This document shows positions 35,113-43,319 of a DNA stretch of 64,000 nucleotides, one piece after another. The notes below the pieces were generated by a model. That model searched no databases, was not told where the DNA came from, and worked only from the letters and a program-made list of their open reading frames with translations. Each line of letters starts with the position of its first letter. The stretch's first letter is position 1. Location of the stretch: NCBI RefSeq assembly GCF_036038375.1, contig NZ_CP107935.1, positions 5,208,001 through 5,272,000 of the forward strand, written 5' to 3'. The position numbers and the translations under genes were made by a program. The DNA is from Streptomyces sp. NBC_00414 (GTDB lineage Bacteria > Actinomycetota > Actinomycetes > Streptomycetales > Streptomycetaceae).

Positions 35113-35349
35113 TTATCGCGCGGTGGAGGTGTAGGGCAGCAGCGCCATCTCACGGCTGTTCTTCACTGCCGTGGCGACGTCACGCTGGTGCTGAGTGCAG
35201 TTGCCGGTCACGCGGCGGGCACGGATCTTGCCGCGGTCGGAAATGAACTTCCGCAGCATGTTCGTGTCCTTGTAGTCCACGTACGTGACCTTGTCCTTGC
35301 AGAATGCGCAGACCTTCTTCTTAGGCTTGCGCACAGGCGGCTTCGCCAT
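35113..35349 (-). CDS. rpsR: 30S ribosomal protein S18 (zinc-type)
   Basis: 78 residues. It carries Cys14-X2-Cys17 (VCAFCKDK), the zinc-ribbon (C+) form of S18; streptomycetes also have a zinc-free paralogue used when zinc is short, so this is the zinc-replete copy. The body YKDTNMLRKFISDRGKI then RRVTGNCTQHQRDVA is strongly conserved; RNA-binding partner of S6. Third gene of the operon; 18 bases to rplI. Confidence 0.96.
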   Translation of the reverse strand: MAKPPVRKPKKKVCAFCKDKVTYVDYKDTNMLRKFISDRGKIRARRVTGNCTQHQRDVATAVKNSREMALLPYTSTAR

Positions 35350-35409
35350 GTGTGTCTCTCCTGTTTGATCAAGAAGTGTGGGTACGACCCACCCTCATCG
35401 GCCCTGGGC

Positions 35410-36036
35410 CTAGAAGGGGGGCTCGTCCGAGTAGCCGCCACCGGAACCGCCGGAGCTGCCGGAGCTGCCGGAGTTTCCACCCCAGCCACCGCCGCCGCCA
35501 CCGGCCTGGTTGCCGCCGGCAGGAGCGCCGGTCGCCCACGGGTCGTCGGCGGGAGCACCGCCGCCGCCCTGCGGCTGACCGCCGCCGGAGTTTCCACTCC
35601 AGCCGCCGCCACCCTGCTGGCCGCCCCCGAAGCCGCCGCCACCACCCTGGCCTCCGCCACGACCACCACCACCGGGGGCCTTGGCGACCTTGGCAGTGGC
35701 ATAGCGCAGCGAGGGGCCGATCTCGTCGACCTCAAGCTCCACGACGGTCCGCTTCTCACCCTGCTGGGTCTCGTACGAACGCTGCCGCAGTCGTCCCTGA
35801 GCGACGACGCGCATACCCCGCGTCAGCGACTCGGCGACGTGCTCCGCGGCCTGACGCCAGATCGACGCACGGAGGAACAGCGCGTCGCCGTCCTTCCACT
35901 CGTTGGTCTGGCGGTCGAACGTTCGAGGCGTCGACGCGATCGTGAAGTTCGCGACGGCCGCGCCGGACGGGGTGAAGCGCAGCTCGGGATCATCGGTCAG
36001 GTTTCCGACGACGGTGATGACGGTCTCGCCTGCCAT
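35410..36036 (-). CDS. ssb: Single-stranded DNA-binding protein
   Basis: 208 residues. OB fold at about 1-110 (MAGETVITVVGNLTDDPELR, FTPSGAAVANFTIAS), a glycine-rich linker (about 115-200, GGGG/QGG repeats) and the acidic C-terminal tip DEPPF that recruits replication partners. The S. coelicolor ssb next to rpsF/rpsR has this layout and matters for sporulation-stage chromosome segregation. Gene order rpsF-ssb-rpsR-rplI. Confidence 0.97.
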   Translation of the reverse strand: MAGETVITVVGNLTDDPELRFTPSGAAVANFTIASTPRTFDRQTNEWKDGDALFLRASIWRQAAEHVAESLTRGMRVVAQGRLRQRSYETQQGEKRTVVELEVDEIGPSLRYATAKVAKAPGGGGRGGGQGGGGGFGGGQQGGGGWSGNSGGGQPQGGGGAPADDPWATGAPAGGNQAGGGGGGWGGNSGSSGSSGGSGGGYSDEPPF

Positions 36037-36108
36037 GGAGGAACCTCTCGGCGGTTTTGCTGCGGGTGTGCTGCTACTCGGATCTCAAGCACCAATGAAC
36101 TGGGAGGT

Positions 36109-36399
36109 TCAGTGGGTCTCGGGACGGAGGACCTTGGTCCGAAGGACCGACTCGTTCAGGTTCATCTGGCGGTCGAGTTCCTTCACGACCGCAGGCTCGG
36201 CCTGCAGGTCGATGACCGAGTAGATGCCCTCGGGCTTCTTCTTGATCTCGTACGCGAGACGACGACGGCCCCAGGTGTCGACCTTCTCGACCTTTCCGTT
36301 CGCCTCACGGACGACGGAGAGGAAGTTCTCGATCAGCGGCGATACGGCACGCTCTTCGAGCTCGGGGTCGAGGATGACCATCACTTCGTAGTGACGCAT
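36109..36399 (-). CDS. rpsF: 30S ribosomal protein S6
   Basis: 96 residues: MRHYEVMVILDPELEERAVS at the start, KVDTWGRRRLAYEIKKKPEG with the S18/rRNA-binding surface, and YSVIDLQAEPAVVKELDR. First gene of the operon. ATG 36399 with AAAGGAGGT ten bases upstream; a longer frame to 36492 is ruled out by this strong ribosome site. Confidence 0.97.
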   Translation of the reverse strand: MRHYEVMVILDPELEERAVSPLIENFLSVVREANGKVEKVDTWGRRRLAYEIKKKPEGIYSVIDLQAEPAVVKELDRQMNLNESVLRTKVLRPETH

Positions 36400-36427
36400 G
36401 TGTAACCCACCTCCTTTGGACTCAGCG

Positions 36428-36446
36428 GCCACGGTCGTTCCGTGGC
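36428..36446 (-). promoter_or_regulatory. Hairpin in the rpsF leader
   Basis: GCCACGG (36428-36434) pairs with CCGTGGC (36440-36446), loop of five, 29 bases before the rpsF start. In many bacteria S6:S18 binds a leader hairpin with a CCG bulge to autoregulate this operon. Whether this is that element is inferred from position only. Confidence 0.35.
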
Positions 36447-36674
36447 AGGAGGGTTGTGATGCGTTCGCAACGGTATCGGCAGCCACTGACAATCGGACCG
36501 CCGATCAGCGAACTGAGCGAGGGTCCATGCCGTGGCCTGGGCAGACACCGGTGCAGACGGTACAGACTACCCGCTGACCGGCTTCCGGTTGAAATCCGGG
36601 CCCGGTGACCGTCAGTCTGTACCCATCGGGTGTGTATGGCGCTACGATGCGCCACCTTCCGCAGGAGGTGCCTC

Positions 36675-36989
36675 ATGGCACAGACATTGCGACCCAACAC
36701 CGTCGGTTCCCTCTTCGCCACCGACCACAAGCCCCATCCGCTCCAGGACACGCTGCTCGCCGTGACACTGGTCCTCGGAGTGACGGCCTTCGTCTCCGCG
36801 ATGTTCCACAGCCTCCATCTGCTCAGTTCGTGGGCGGGGCTCATCGGCATCATCACCGGCGCGTACGGCCAGTTCGTCTCCGAGACGACCCGGGAGCGGT
36901 TCGGGTTGGTCCTCGGCCTGGGTGCCGCCGCCGTGGGCTTCTTCCTCGGTATGGCACACGGCGGCCTCTTCGGCGGTGTCATCGGCTGA
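36675..36989 (+). CDS. Small membrane protein of unknown function
   Basis: 104 residues with three hydrophobic segments (about 27-47, 52-68 and 75-100), the last rich in Gly and Ala (LGLGAAAVGFFLGMAHGGLF). ATG 36675 with GGAGG seven bases upstream (GCAGGAGGTGCCTC). No family was recognised. It is divergent from rpsF and upstream of femX; conserved in position in other streptomycetes (between rpsF and femX). Confidence 0.8.
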   Translation: MAQTLRPNTVGSLFATDHKPHPLQDTLLAVTLVLGVTAFVSAMFHSLHLLSSWAGLIGIITGAYGQFVSETTRERFGLVLGLGAAAVGFFLGMAHGGLFGGVIG

Positions 36990-37227
36990 CGGCGGCCGGG
37001 AGTCGGCTGTCCCGGGCCGGCTCTCCCGGCTCCCGGCCGGTCCGCCCACCACTCCTCGGTGCGTCCCGGCCGGCCCACCGACCACACCTCGGTGCGTCCC
37101 GGCCCCGTATCGGCCGGGCCCGGGATGCATACGGCCAGACGGGGCGCTCGCAGGGCGCAGTAGGCTTCGGCGCGAGAGCCGGAGCCCCTGTACCCATGGG
37201 GACACACCAGCCGAGGAGCGCCCCACA

Positions 37228-38349
37228 ATGAGCCTGACCCTGAGGACCATCAGCCGCGAGCAGCATCTGGCGTACATCCAGAGCCTGCCCGCGGCCAGCC
37301 ACATGCAGGTCCCCGCCTGGGCGGATGTCAAGGCGGAGTGGCGCTCCGAGAGCCTCGGATGGTTCGACGACAGGTCCGGCGAGATCGTCGGTGCGGGCCT
37401 GGTGCTGTACCGCCAGCTGCCCAAGATCAAGCGTTATCTCGCCTATCTGCCCGAGGGCCCGGTCATCAACTGGTTCGCGCCGAATCTGACCGAGTGGCTG
37501 GATCCGATGCTCGCGCACCTCAAGCAGCAGGGTGCCTTCTCCGTGAAGATGGGCCCGCCGGTGATCATCCGGCGCTGGGAGGCCACTTCGATCAAGAGGG
37601 GCATCCAGGACCCGGACGTGAAGCGCCTGCGCGACATCGAGGCCGACTTCATCGAGCCGCGCGCCTTCGAGGTCGCCGACAAGCTGCGGCGCATGGGCTG
37701 GCAGCAGGGCGAGGACGGCGGGGCGGGCTTCGGCGACGTACAGCCCAGGTACGTCTACCAGGTGCCGCTGGCCAACCGGTCGCTTGAGGATGTCCACAAG
37801 GGCTTCAACCAGCTCTGGCGGCGCAACATCAAGAAGGCCGAGAAGGCCGGTGTCGAGGTCGTCCAGGGCGGCTACCAGGACCTGGAGGAGTGGCAGCGCC
37901 TGTACGAGATCACGGCGCTGCGCGATCACTTCCGGCCCCGACCGCTCGCGTACTTCCAGCGGATGTGGACGGCTCTCAACACCGAGGACCCCAACCGCAT
38001 GCGGCTGTACTTCGCCCGGCACGAGGGTGTGAACCTGTCCGCCGCGACGATGCTGGTGGTGGGCGGGCACGTCTGGTACTCCTACGGCGCCTCCGACAAC
38101 ATCGGGCGCGAGGTCCGGCCCTCGAACGCGATGCAGTGGCGGATGCTGCGTGACGCCTACGCGCTCGGCGCCACCGTCTACGACCTGCGTGGCATCTCCG
38201 ACTCGCTGGACGAGACCGATCACCTTTTCGGCCTCATCCAGTTCAAAGTGGGTACAGGCGGGCAGGCCGCCGAATACCTCGGTGAGTGGGACTTCCCGCT
38301 CAACAAACTGCTCCACAAGGCTCTCGACATCTACATGTCGCGCCGCTGA
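37228..38349 (+). CDS. femX: FemX-type lipid II glycyltransferase
   Basis: Fem-family peptidyltransferase, 373 residues, which adds the first (and in Streptomyces only) glycine of the interpeptide bridge to the lipid II stem. Two GNAT-like halves are visible: YLAYLPEGPVINW (about 72-84), KMGPPVIIRRWE, GFNQLWRRNIKKAEKAGVEV (about 195-214) with the helical arm, and WYSYGASDNIGREVRPSN near the C-terminus. ATG 37228 has GAGGAG eight bases upstream. Followed 75 bases later by the alanine racemase-fold gene, so the pair is a peptidoglycan cluster. Confidence 0.9.
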   Translation: MSLTLRTISREQHLAYIQSLPAASHMQVPAWADVKAEWRSESLGWFDDRSGEIVGAGLVLYRQLPKIKRYLAYLPEGPVINWFAPNLTEWLDPMLAHLKQQGAFSVKMGPPVIIRRWEATSIKRGIQDPDVKRLRDIEADFIEPRAFEVADKLRRMGWQQGEDGGAGFGDVQPRYVYQVPLANRSLEDVHKGFNQLWRRNIKKAEKAGVEVVQGGYQDLEEWQRLYEITALRDHFRPRPLAYFQRMWTALNTEDPNRMRLYFARHEGVNLSAATMLVVGGHVWYSYGASDNIGREVRPSNAMQWRMLRDAYALGATVYDLRGISDSLDETDHLFGLIQFKVGTGGQAAEYLGEWDFPLNKLLHKALDIYMSRR

Positions 38350-38424
38350 CGCACCAGAATTCGTCCTCGTACCACCGACATACGCTGCTACACCGCTGCC
38401 ACGAGAAAGGTTCCAGGTCCGGCC

Positions 38425-39456
38425 ATGGCGCTCACGCTCTACGTCGACACCGCACGCTGGCGGGCGCACCACAAGCACGTGTCCGAGCAGTTCCCGGGAC
38501 TCGTCCCCGTCTGCAAGGGCAACGGCTACGGCTTCGGCCATGAGCGGCTCGCCGACGAGGCCACCCGCCTGGGCTCGGACGTCCTGGCCGTCGGCACGAC
38601 CTACGAGGCGGCACGGATCAAGGACTGGTTCGGCGGCGACCTTCTGGTGCTGACGCCGTTCAGGCGGGGCGAGGAGCCCGTACCGCTGCCCGACCGTGTC
38701 ATCCGGTCCGTCTCTTCGGTCGACGGGGTCTACGGCCTCGTGGGCGCCCGTGTCGTCATCGAGGTCATGTCCTCCATGAAGCGGCACGGGGTGAGCGAGC
38801 GTGACCTGCCCCAGCTGCACGCCGCCATAGAGAACGTGCGCCTGGAGGGCTTCGCGATCCACCTGCCCCTGGACCGTACCGACGGCTCGGACGCCGTCGA
38901 GGAGGTCATCGGCTGGATGGACCGGCTGCGCGCGGCCCGCCTGCCGCTGCACACCATGTTCGTCAGCCACCTCAAGGCCGACGAGCTCGCCCGGCTGCAG
39001 CAGCAGTTCCCGCAGACCCGGTTCCGGGCCCGTATCGGCACGCGGCTCTGGCTGGGGGACCACGACGCGACCGAGTACCGCGGAGCCGTGCTGGACGTCT
39101 CGCCCGTCGCCAAGGGCGACCGTTTCGGCTACCGGCAGCAGAAGGTCGCCTCGGACGGCTGGCTGGTCGTCGTCGCGGGCGGTACGTCGCACGGTGTGGG
39201 TCTGGAGGCCCCCAAGGCCCTGCACGGCGTCATGCCCCGCGCCAAGGGCGTCGCCCGGGCCGGCCTCGCCACGGTCAACCGGAACCTCTCGCCGTTCGTC
39301 TGGGGCGGCAAGCAGCGCTGGTTCGCGGAGCCCCCGCACATGCAGGTCTCGATCCTCTTCGTGCCCTCGGACGCCCCCGAGCCGAAGGTCGGCGAGGAAC
39401 TGGTGGCCCATCTGCGGCACACCACCACGCAGTTCGACCGCGTCGTCGAGCGCTGA
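38425..39456 (+). CDS. Alanine racemase-fold PLP protein
   Basis: 343 residues. The PLP lysine sits in PVCKGNGYGFGHERLA (Lys31), as in alanine racemase and YggS-type proteins, and the barrel is followed by a beta domain with RFGYRQQKV. The catalytic Tyr of true alanine racemases is not obvious to me, so activity may differ. Adjacent to femX, where a D-Ala- or Gly-related wall function is plausible. ATG 38425; ATG also begins MALTLYVDTARWRA. Ends before a strong terminator. Confidence 0.82.
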   Translation: MALTLYVDTARWRAHHKHVSEQFPGLVPVCKGNGYGFGHERLADEATRLGSDVLAVGTTYEAARIKDWFGGDLLVLTPFRRGEEPVPLPDRVIRSVSSVDGVYGLVGARVVIEVMSSMKRHGVSERDLPQLHAAIENVRLEGFAIHLPLDRTDGSDAVEEVIGWMDRLRAARLPLHTMFVSHLKADELARLQQQFPQTRFRARIGTRLWLGDHDATEYRGAVLDVSPVAKGDRFGYRQQKVASDGWLVVVAGGTSHGVGLEAPKALHGVMPRAKGVARAGLATVNRNLSPFVWGGKQRWFAEPPHMQVSILFVPSDAPEPKVGEELVAHLRHTTTQFDRVVER

Positions 39457-39508
39457 CCGCGCCGCGCCTCGCGCGCAGGACCCGCACACAGCAGGGCCCG
39501 CACACAGC

Positions 39509-39545
39509 CGAAAGGCCGTACACGGAATCCGTGTACGGCCTTTCG
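39509..39545. terminator. Bidirectional terminator
   Basis: CGAAAGGCCGTACACGGA (39509-39526) and TCCGTGTACGGCCTTTCG (39528-39545) pair almost completely; the one unpaired central base gives a tight loop. It lies between the convergent racemase-fold and GT87 genes, and reads out with A/T-containing ends. Confidence 0.8.
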
Positions 39546-39606
39546 TGCGCCTCGCCCCCGCCTTCACCCGCTCACTCGGAGGCTGTTCGCCCAGGCTGCT
39601 GTTCGC

Positions 39607-41112
39607 TCAGAGCGAACGGGTGGTCTTCCCCGGCTCGCCGCCGCCCCACTCCACGTACGGACCGTCGAAGTGTGCCGCGTGCCGCGGGGGATGGGCCGCG
39701 GGACCCAGGACGAAGACGTCCTCCGCGCCGTCCAGCACACCGCCCGACGGATCGTCGTCCCCGGAGCGGCGCACCACGTCCCGTTCCGGCATGAGGACGT
39801 CGCGCACGATCACGGCGCAGAGGTACAGCGTCCCCAGCAGGTGGACGGCGATGGCCAGTTGGTACCCCTCCTGCGGCAGTCCCTTGTGGGCGTCTCCGCT
39901 GGTCGTGTACGCGAGGTACATCCAGATCCCGAGGAAGTACGCGACCTCGCACGCCTGCCAGACCAGGAAATCCCGCCACTTCGGGCGGGCCAGCACCGCG
40001 AGGGGGATCAGCCACAGTACGTACTGCGGCGAGTAGACCTTGTTGGTGAGGATGAAGGCCGCGACGATCAGGAACGCCAACTGGGCGAAGCGGGGCCGGC
40101 GCGGTGCGGTCAGCGTGAGGGCCGCGACGCCCACGCAGGACACCAGCATCAGTACCGAGGCCCACGTGTTGACGGTGTCGGTGACGAGCGGCTTCTCCAG
40201 GCGCTGGGAGAGGATCAGCCAGAAGGAGCCGAAGTCGACTCCGCGTTCCTGGCTGAACGTGTAGAACTTCGACCAGCCCTCGGGCGCCAGCAGCATGACC
40301 GGAAGGTTCACGACGAGCCAGGCCCCGACGGAGCCGAGCAGGGCGGTGCCGAACGCCCTCCATCTGCCCGCCCGCCAGCACAGCACGAGCAGGGGCCCCA
40401 GGAGCAGCACGGGGTACAGCTTGGCGGCCGTGGCGAGCCCCAGGAGGACGCCGAAGGCGAGCGGACGGCTCCGGGACCACATCAGCATCGCCGCGGCCGT
40501 CAGAGCGACCGCCAGCAGGTCCCAGTTGATGGTGGCGGTCAGCGCGAAGGCGGGCGCCAGAGCGACCAGCAGGCCGTCCCAGGGCCGCCGACGGTGGGTG
40601 CGGGACACGCAGACCGCGATGACGGCCGTGCAGGCCATCAGCATCCCGGCGTTGACCATCCAGTAGACCTGCTCCTGGTCCTGGATGCTGCCGCTGCCCG
40701 GCGTGAGCCAGGAGGCGACCTCCATGAACACGCCGGTCAGGACCGGGTACTCCAGGTACTCCATGTCGCCTTCGAGCTTGTCGAAGTACGGCACGAGTCC
40801 GTCGGCGAAGCCCCGCCCCTGGTAGAGGTGCGGGATGTCCGAGTAGCACGCGTGCGTGTACTGCGAACTGGCCCCGAAGAACCAGGCACCGTCGTAGCAG
40901 GGCAGTTTCTGCACCATGCCGAGGGCGAACATGCCGATCGCGACGAGCGCGACGACCCGCACGGGGGTCCACCAGGACGTCCCCGTCAGCGCACGCCGTC
41001 CGAGAGGACCTCCGAACAGTTCACTGCCGGTCGCCGCGACCGGGTCCTCCTTGGTCGGCGGCACCAGATCTGGCTCGTGCACGCTCGCGCGCGTCGTTTC
41101 TGCACTGGGCAT
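39607..41112 (-). CDS. GT87-type membrane glycosyltransferase (mannosyltransferase-like)
   Basis: 501 residues from ATG 41112, ten or more hydrophobic segments. The region LPCYDGAWFFGASSQYTHACYSDIPHLYQGRGFADG shows the early extracytoplasmic loop with acidic residues expected of polyprenyl-phosphate-mannose-dependent GT-C enzymes; given here in short pieces: YDGAWFFGASSQ, HLYQGRGF. KVYSPQYVLWLIPL is typical of GT87. Such proteins build actinobacterial lipoglycans or glycosylate proteins. ATG 41121 and 41181 are alternatives; GGCAGG lies eight bases before 41112. A 26-base direct repeat overlaps its 5' leader. Confidence 0.86.
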   Translation of the reverse strand: MPSAETTRASVHEPDLVPPTKEDPVAATGSELFGGPLGRRALTGTSWWTPVRVVALVAIGMFALGMVQKLPCYDGAWFFGASSQYTHACYSDIPHLYQGRGFADGLVPYFDKLEGDMEYLEYPVLTGVFMEVASWLTPGSGSIQDQEQVYWMVNAGMLMACTAVIAVCVSRTHRRRPWDGLLVALAPAFALTATINWDLLAVALTAAAMLMWSRSRPLAFGVLLGLATAAKLYPVLLLGPLLVLCWRAGRWRAFGTALLGSVGAWLVVNLPVMLLAPEGWSKFYTFSQERGVDFGSFWLILSQRLEKPLVTDTVNTWASVLMLVSCVGVAALTLTAPRRPRFAQLAFLIVAAFILTNKVYSPQYVLWLIPLAVLARPKWRDFLVWQACEVAYFLGIWMYLAYTTSGDAHKGLPQEGYQLAIAVHLLGTLYLCAVIVRDVLMPERDVVRRSGDDDPSGGVLDGAEDVFVLGPAAHPPRHAAHFDGPYVEWGGGEPGKTTRSL

Positions 41113-41441
41113 GCCGCACATCCTGCCGTACGTGCCTGAGAGCCGGACCTGCCGTACGTGTCTGAGAGCCGAACCCGACACCCGCGGCGTCGACAGCGAG
41201 CCGAAACGGTTGCCGGGCTTCGCCGCCCGCCTCGGACGGCGGCGGGGGAGGCCGACCGCCTCGGCCCCACCGTCCGCTTCGAGCCCGCCGGGCCCATGGA
41301 CCCGCCGGCGCGCTCACTCGACTCCTGATATCAGAGCCACGGAATTGTTTCGGAACACCGATTTCATGCTCCGTTGCATGAAGTCACGGAAAACGGGGGA
41401 GGTTTACATCGAAACTCTGCTCTTCTCCACCGCCATCCGGC
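41113..41441. other. Intergenic region between GT87 and lipoprotein genes
   Basis: About 330 bases. It contains two 26-base direct repeats (41122-41147 and 41148-41173, 24 of 26 bases alike), just upstream of the GT87 start. The rest shows no recognised feature. Confidence 0.5.
41122..41173. repeat. Tandem 26-base direct repeat
   Basis: Two adjacent copies, 41122-41147 and 41148-41173, starting CCTGCCGTACGTG and differing at two bases. Each copy contains the palindrome CGTACG. Lies in the leader of the GT87 gene. Confidence 0.85.
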
Positions 41442-42470
41442 TCACTGCTTCTTCGGAGCGTCCGGAACAATGGACACGGCTCGCTCGATCATGCGCTGCT
41501 TGCGCTTCATCACGGCATCGAGAACGCTCCGGTTCTCCTCGATCAGTTTCTGCTGATGGCGGGCCTCAATGGCATATCGCCCGGTGACGTAGCCGGTCCT
41601 TCCTTTGCACCGCACATCGGCTTCCGCCACCTCTATCTCCTTCGCGGACGGCGCCGGGAAGTTCGGGTGCGGGCCATTCACGCTCGTCTTCTGGGTCTGC
41701 CACGTCGAGTCGTCCACCGCCGCGAGTGGATTCGAGTAATTCATCCCGGCGCCTCGCATGCAAACGCTCCACTTCTTGTCCAGCGCGACCGTTCCCGGAT
41801 CCTTGCGGGTGGTGCCCGACGCCCGGAAGAACAGTTTCTGGATCACCAGCAGGTCAGCGCCCGCCTCGTCGGCCCGCACCTCGCTCTGCGCGAGTCCGTG
41901 GCAGCCTCCCTTCGGGACACCGGGCGGGACCTCGACCGCGGTCCCGCCGCTCTTGCCCGCCGCCTGCGCGACGCCGGTGTACACGACCTCCGACGCGGGA
42001 GTGATCGCCCTCTCCGCCGCCAGGGCCCTGCGCTGTGCCGACACGACCTCCTGCCGGGTGATCCCGTCGGGCAGCGGCGGCTTGTAGCCGTAGACGCGGA
42101 CCGACTCCAGGTCGGTCGGCCCGTACTTGCGGGCGTTGAGCGGAAAATACCCTCGCGGTGCCTCGTAGGCGGGCCGGGTCTCGCCGAACTTCTTCATGCA
42201 GGCGCGGGCCAGAACACTGATCGCACGGTCGACGTCCGCCTGTTCCCCGGCCGTCGTCCTGTAGACGTCCAAGGGATAGCTCTCGGGCGCATGGGCGAAC
42301 GACGTGGCGACCCGCGCCGTGTCCCCCGCGCGCTCCTCCTCCGGCGAACGGTCCTGGGGCCGCGAAGGCTGTCCGCCGCTGCAGGCCGCGGTGAGAAGAG
42401 CGACCGCGGTCGCCATGACGGCAATGCCGGCTGTGCCCTTCGGCGGACCTTCGCACGTCCTTTTCTGCAT
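41442..42470 (-). CDS. Secreted lipoprotein of unknown function
   Basis: 342 residues from ATG 42470. The signal peptide ends in a lipobox LTAAC (Cys30) followed by SGGQPSRPQD, so it is anchored to the outer face of the membrane. The mature protein has an invariant-looking set of Cys residues and GMNYSNPLAAVDD; it is a family restricted to streptomycetes as far as I can tell, and no enzymatic motif is visible. ATG 42506 would add 12 residues. The ribosome site is weak (GGG...TGACCCGC). Confidence 0.78.
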   Translation of the reverse strand: MQKRTCEGPPKGTAGIAVMATAVALLTAACSGGQPSRPQDRSPEEERAGDTARVATSFAHAPESYPLDVYRTTAGEQADVDRAISVLARACMKKFGETRPAYEAPRGYFPLNARKYGPTDLESVRVYGYKPPLPDGITRQEVVSAQRRALAAERAITPASEVVYTGVAQAAGKSGGTAVEVPPGVPKGGCHGLAQSEVRADEAGADLLVIQKLFFRASGTTRKDPGTVALDKKWSVCMRGAGMNYSNPLAAVDDSTWQTQKTSVNGPHPNFPAPSAKEIEVAEADVRCKGRTGYVTGRYAIEARHQQKLIEENRSVLDAVMKRKQRMIERAVSIVPDAPKKQ

Positions 42471-42688
42471 GCGGGTCAGGTGATCATCCCGACCGCGCAG
42501 CGTCAAGCCTTTCAGGAGGCGGAAAAACCGGCGGTGAAAGGATCAAGTCAGGCCGAACATGTTTTCGGCCATTGGTCGGACACGTGATCCACAAGCCCTC
42601 TTTTCCATGCCAGGGTCACATGGCCTGCACAGGGATCCGCGCATCCGCGGCGCTCTCTCCGCAGTCACAGGGGAATAGAGAGGGAGAA

Positions 42689-43093
42689 ATGAAAAAAGGA
42701 CGTAGCTTCCTGGCTGCAACACTGATGTCCGTCGCAGTCGTCTTCACCGCGGTTTCACCGGCACAGGCCGACAGCAATAACGGCCGTTGCGACGTCGGCG
42801 AAGCCTGTCTCTATCGCTACGCGGACTCGGCGGGTGGCCACTACGACACGCTCTCCAGCAAGAAGAACTACAGCGGGATGGTGTACTACGGCACCTCCGT
42901 CGCGGTCGACAACACGGTCAGCTCGGCCTTCAACTACGACGTCGACAGCAACCTGTGGTTCTACCAGTACAACAACTGGTCCGGGGACTACTGGGGACTG
43001 ACCGCGATAACGGGCACCAACTTCGGCAGCGCGTTCGACAACAAGCCGTCCTCGCACTGCTGGTCCTCGACTTCGGGGTGTCCGACCGGCTGA
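42689..43093 (+). CDS. Secreted protease-inhibitor-like protein (I36 family type)
   Basis: 134 residues. The signal peptide (1-28, MKKGRSFLAATLMSVAVVFTAVSPAQA) is followed by a Cys-containing mature domain: NNGRCDVGEACLYRYADSAG, DNTVSSAFNYDVDSNLWFYQ and SHCWSSTSGCP. This is the fold of the Streptomyces peptidase-inhibitor family I36. ATG 42689 with AGAGGGAG five bases upstream. A 21-base tandem duplication runs across the stop codon. Confidence 0.82.
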   Translation: MKKGRSFLAATLMSVAVVFTAVSPAQADSNNGRCDVGEACLYRYADSAGGHYDTLSSKKNYSGMVYYGTSVAVDNTVSSAFNYDVDSNLWFYQYNNWSGDYWGLTAITGTNFGSAFDNKPSSHCWSSTSGCPTG

Positions 43094-43114
43094 CCGGGGT
43101 GTCCGACCGGCTGA
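43074..43114. repeat. 20-base tandem duplication at a gene end
   Basis: CGGGGTGTCCGACCGGCTGA occurs at 43074-43093 and again at 43095-43114, period 21. The first copy contains the TGA stop of the I36-type gene; the second would encode the same last residues in frame after it. Confidence 0.85.
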
Positions 43115-43278
43115 GAAGCCGGGACGGTCCGGCACGGCGCCGGGTGCGCTCGTCTCCGGCCACGGCCGCGCCGCGGTCACCATCGTCCGGGAAAAGGGAA
43201 AAGGCACCCGTGTCCGGCCCGGAGAGGCGCTGTGGCCCCTGAGGCGCGGTTCGAGTGCCGCTCCACCCTGCACATGCG

Positions 43279-43312
43279 GTGGCCCCGCGCTTCTGTCGAA
43301 GCGCGGGGCCAC
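43279..43312. terminator. Bidirectional terminator
   Basis: GGTGGCCCCGCGCTTC (43279-43294) pairs with GAAGCGCGGGGCCACC (43297-43312). Between the convergent I36-type and penicillin-binding-protein genes. Confidence 0.75.
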
Positions 43313-43319
43313 CGTGGTG

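Noticed and set aside
36979..39567. An 862-codon antisense frame over femX and the racemase-fold gene
   Set aside because: Plus-strand genes show Fem and alanine racemase motifs and ribosome sites; the antisense product has typical shadow composition.
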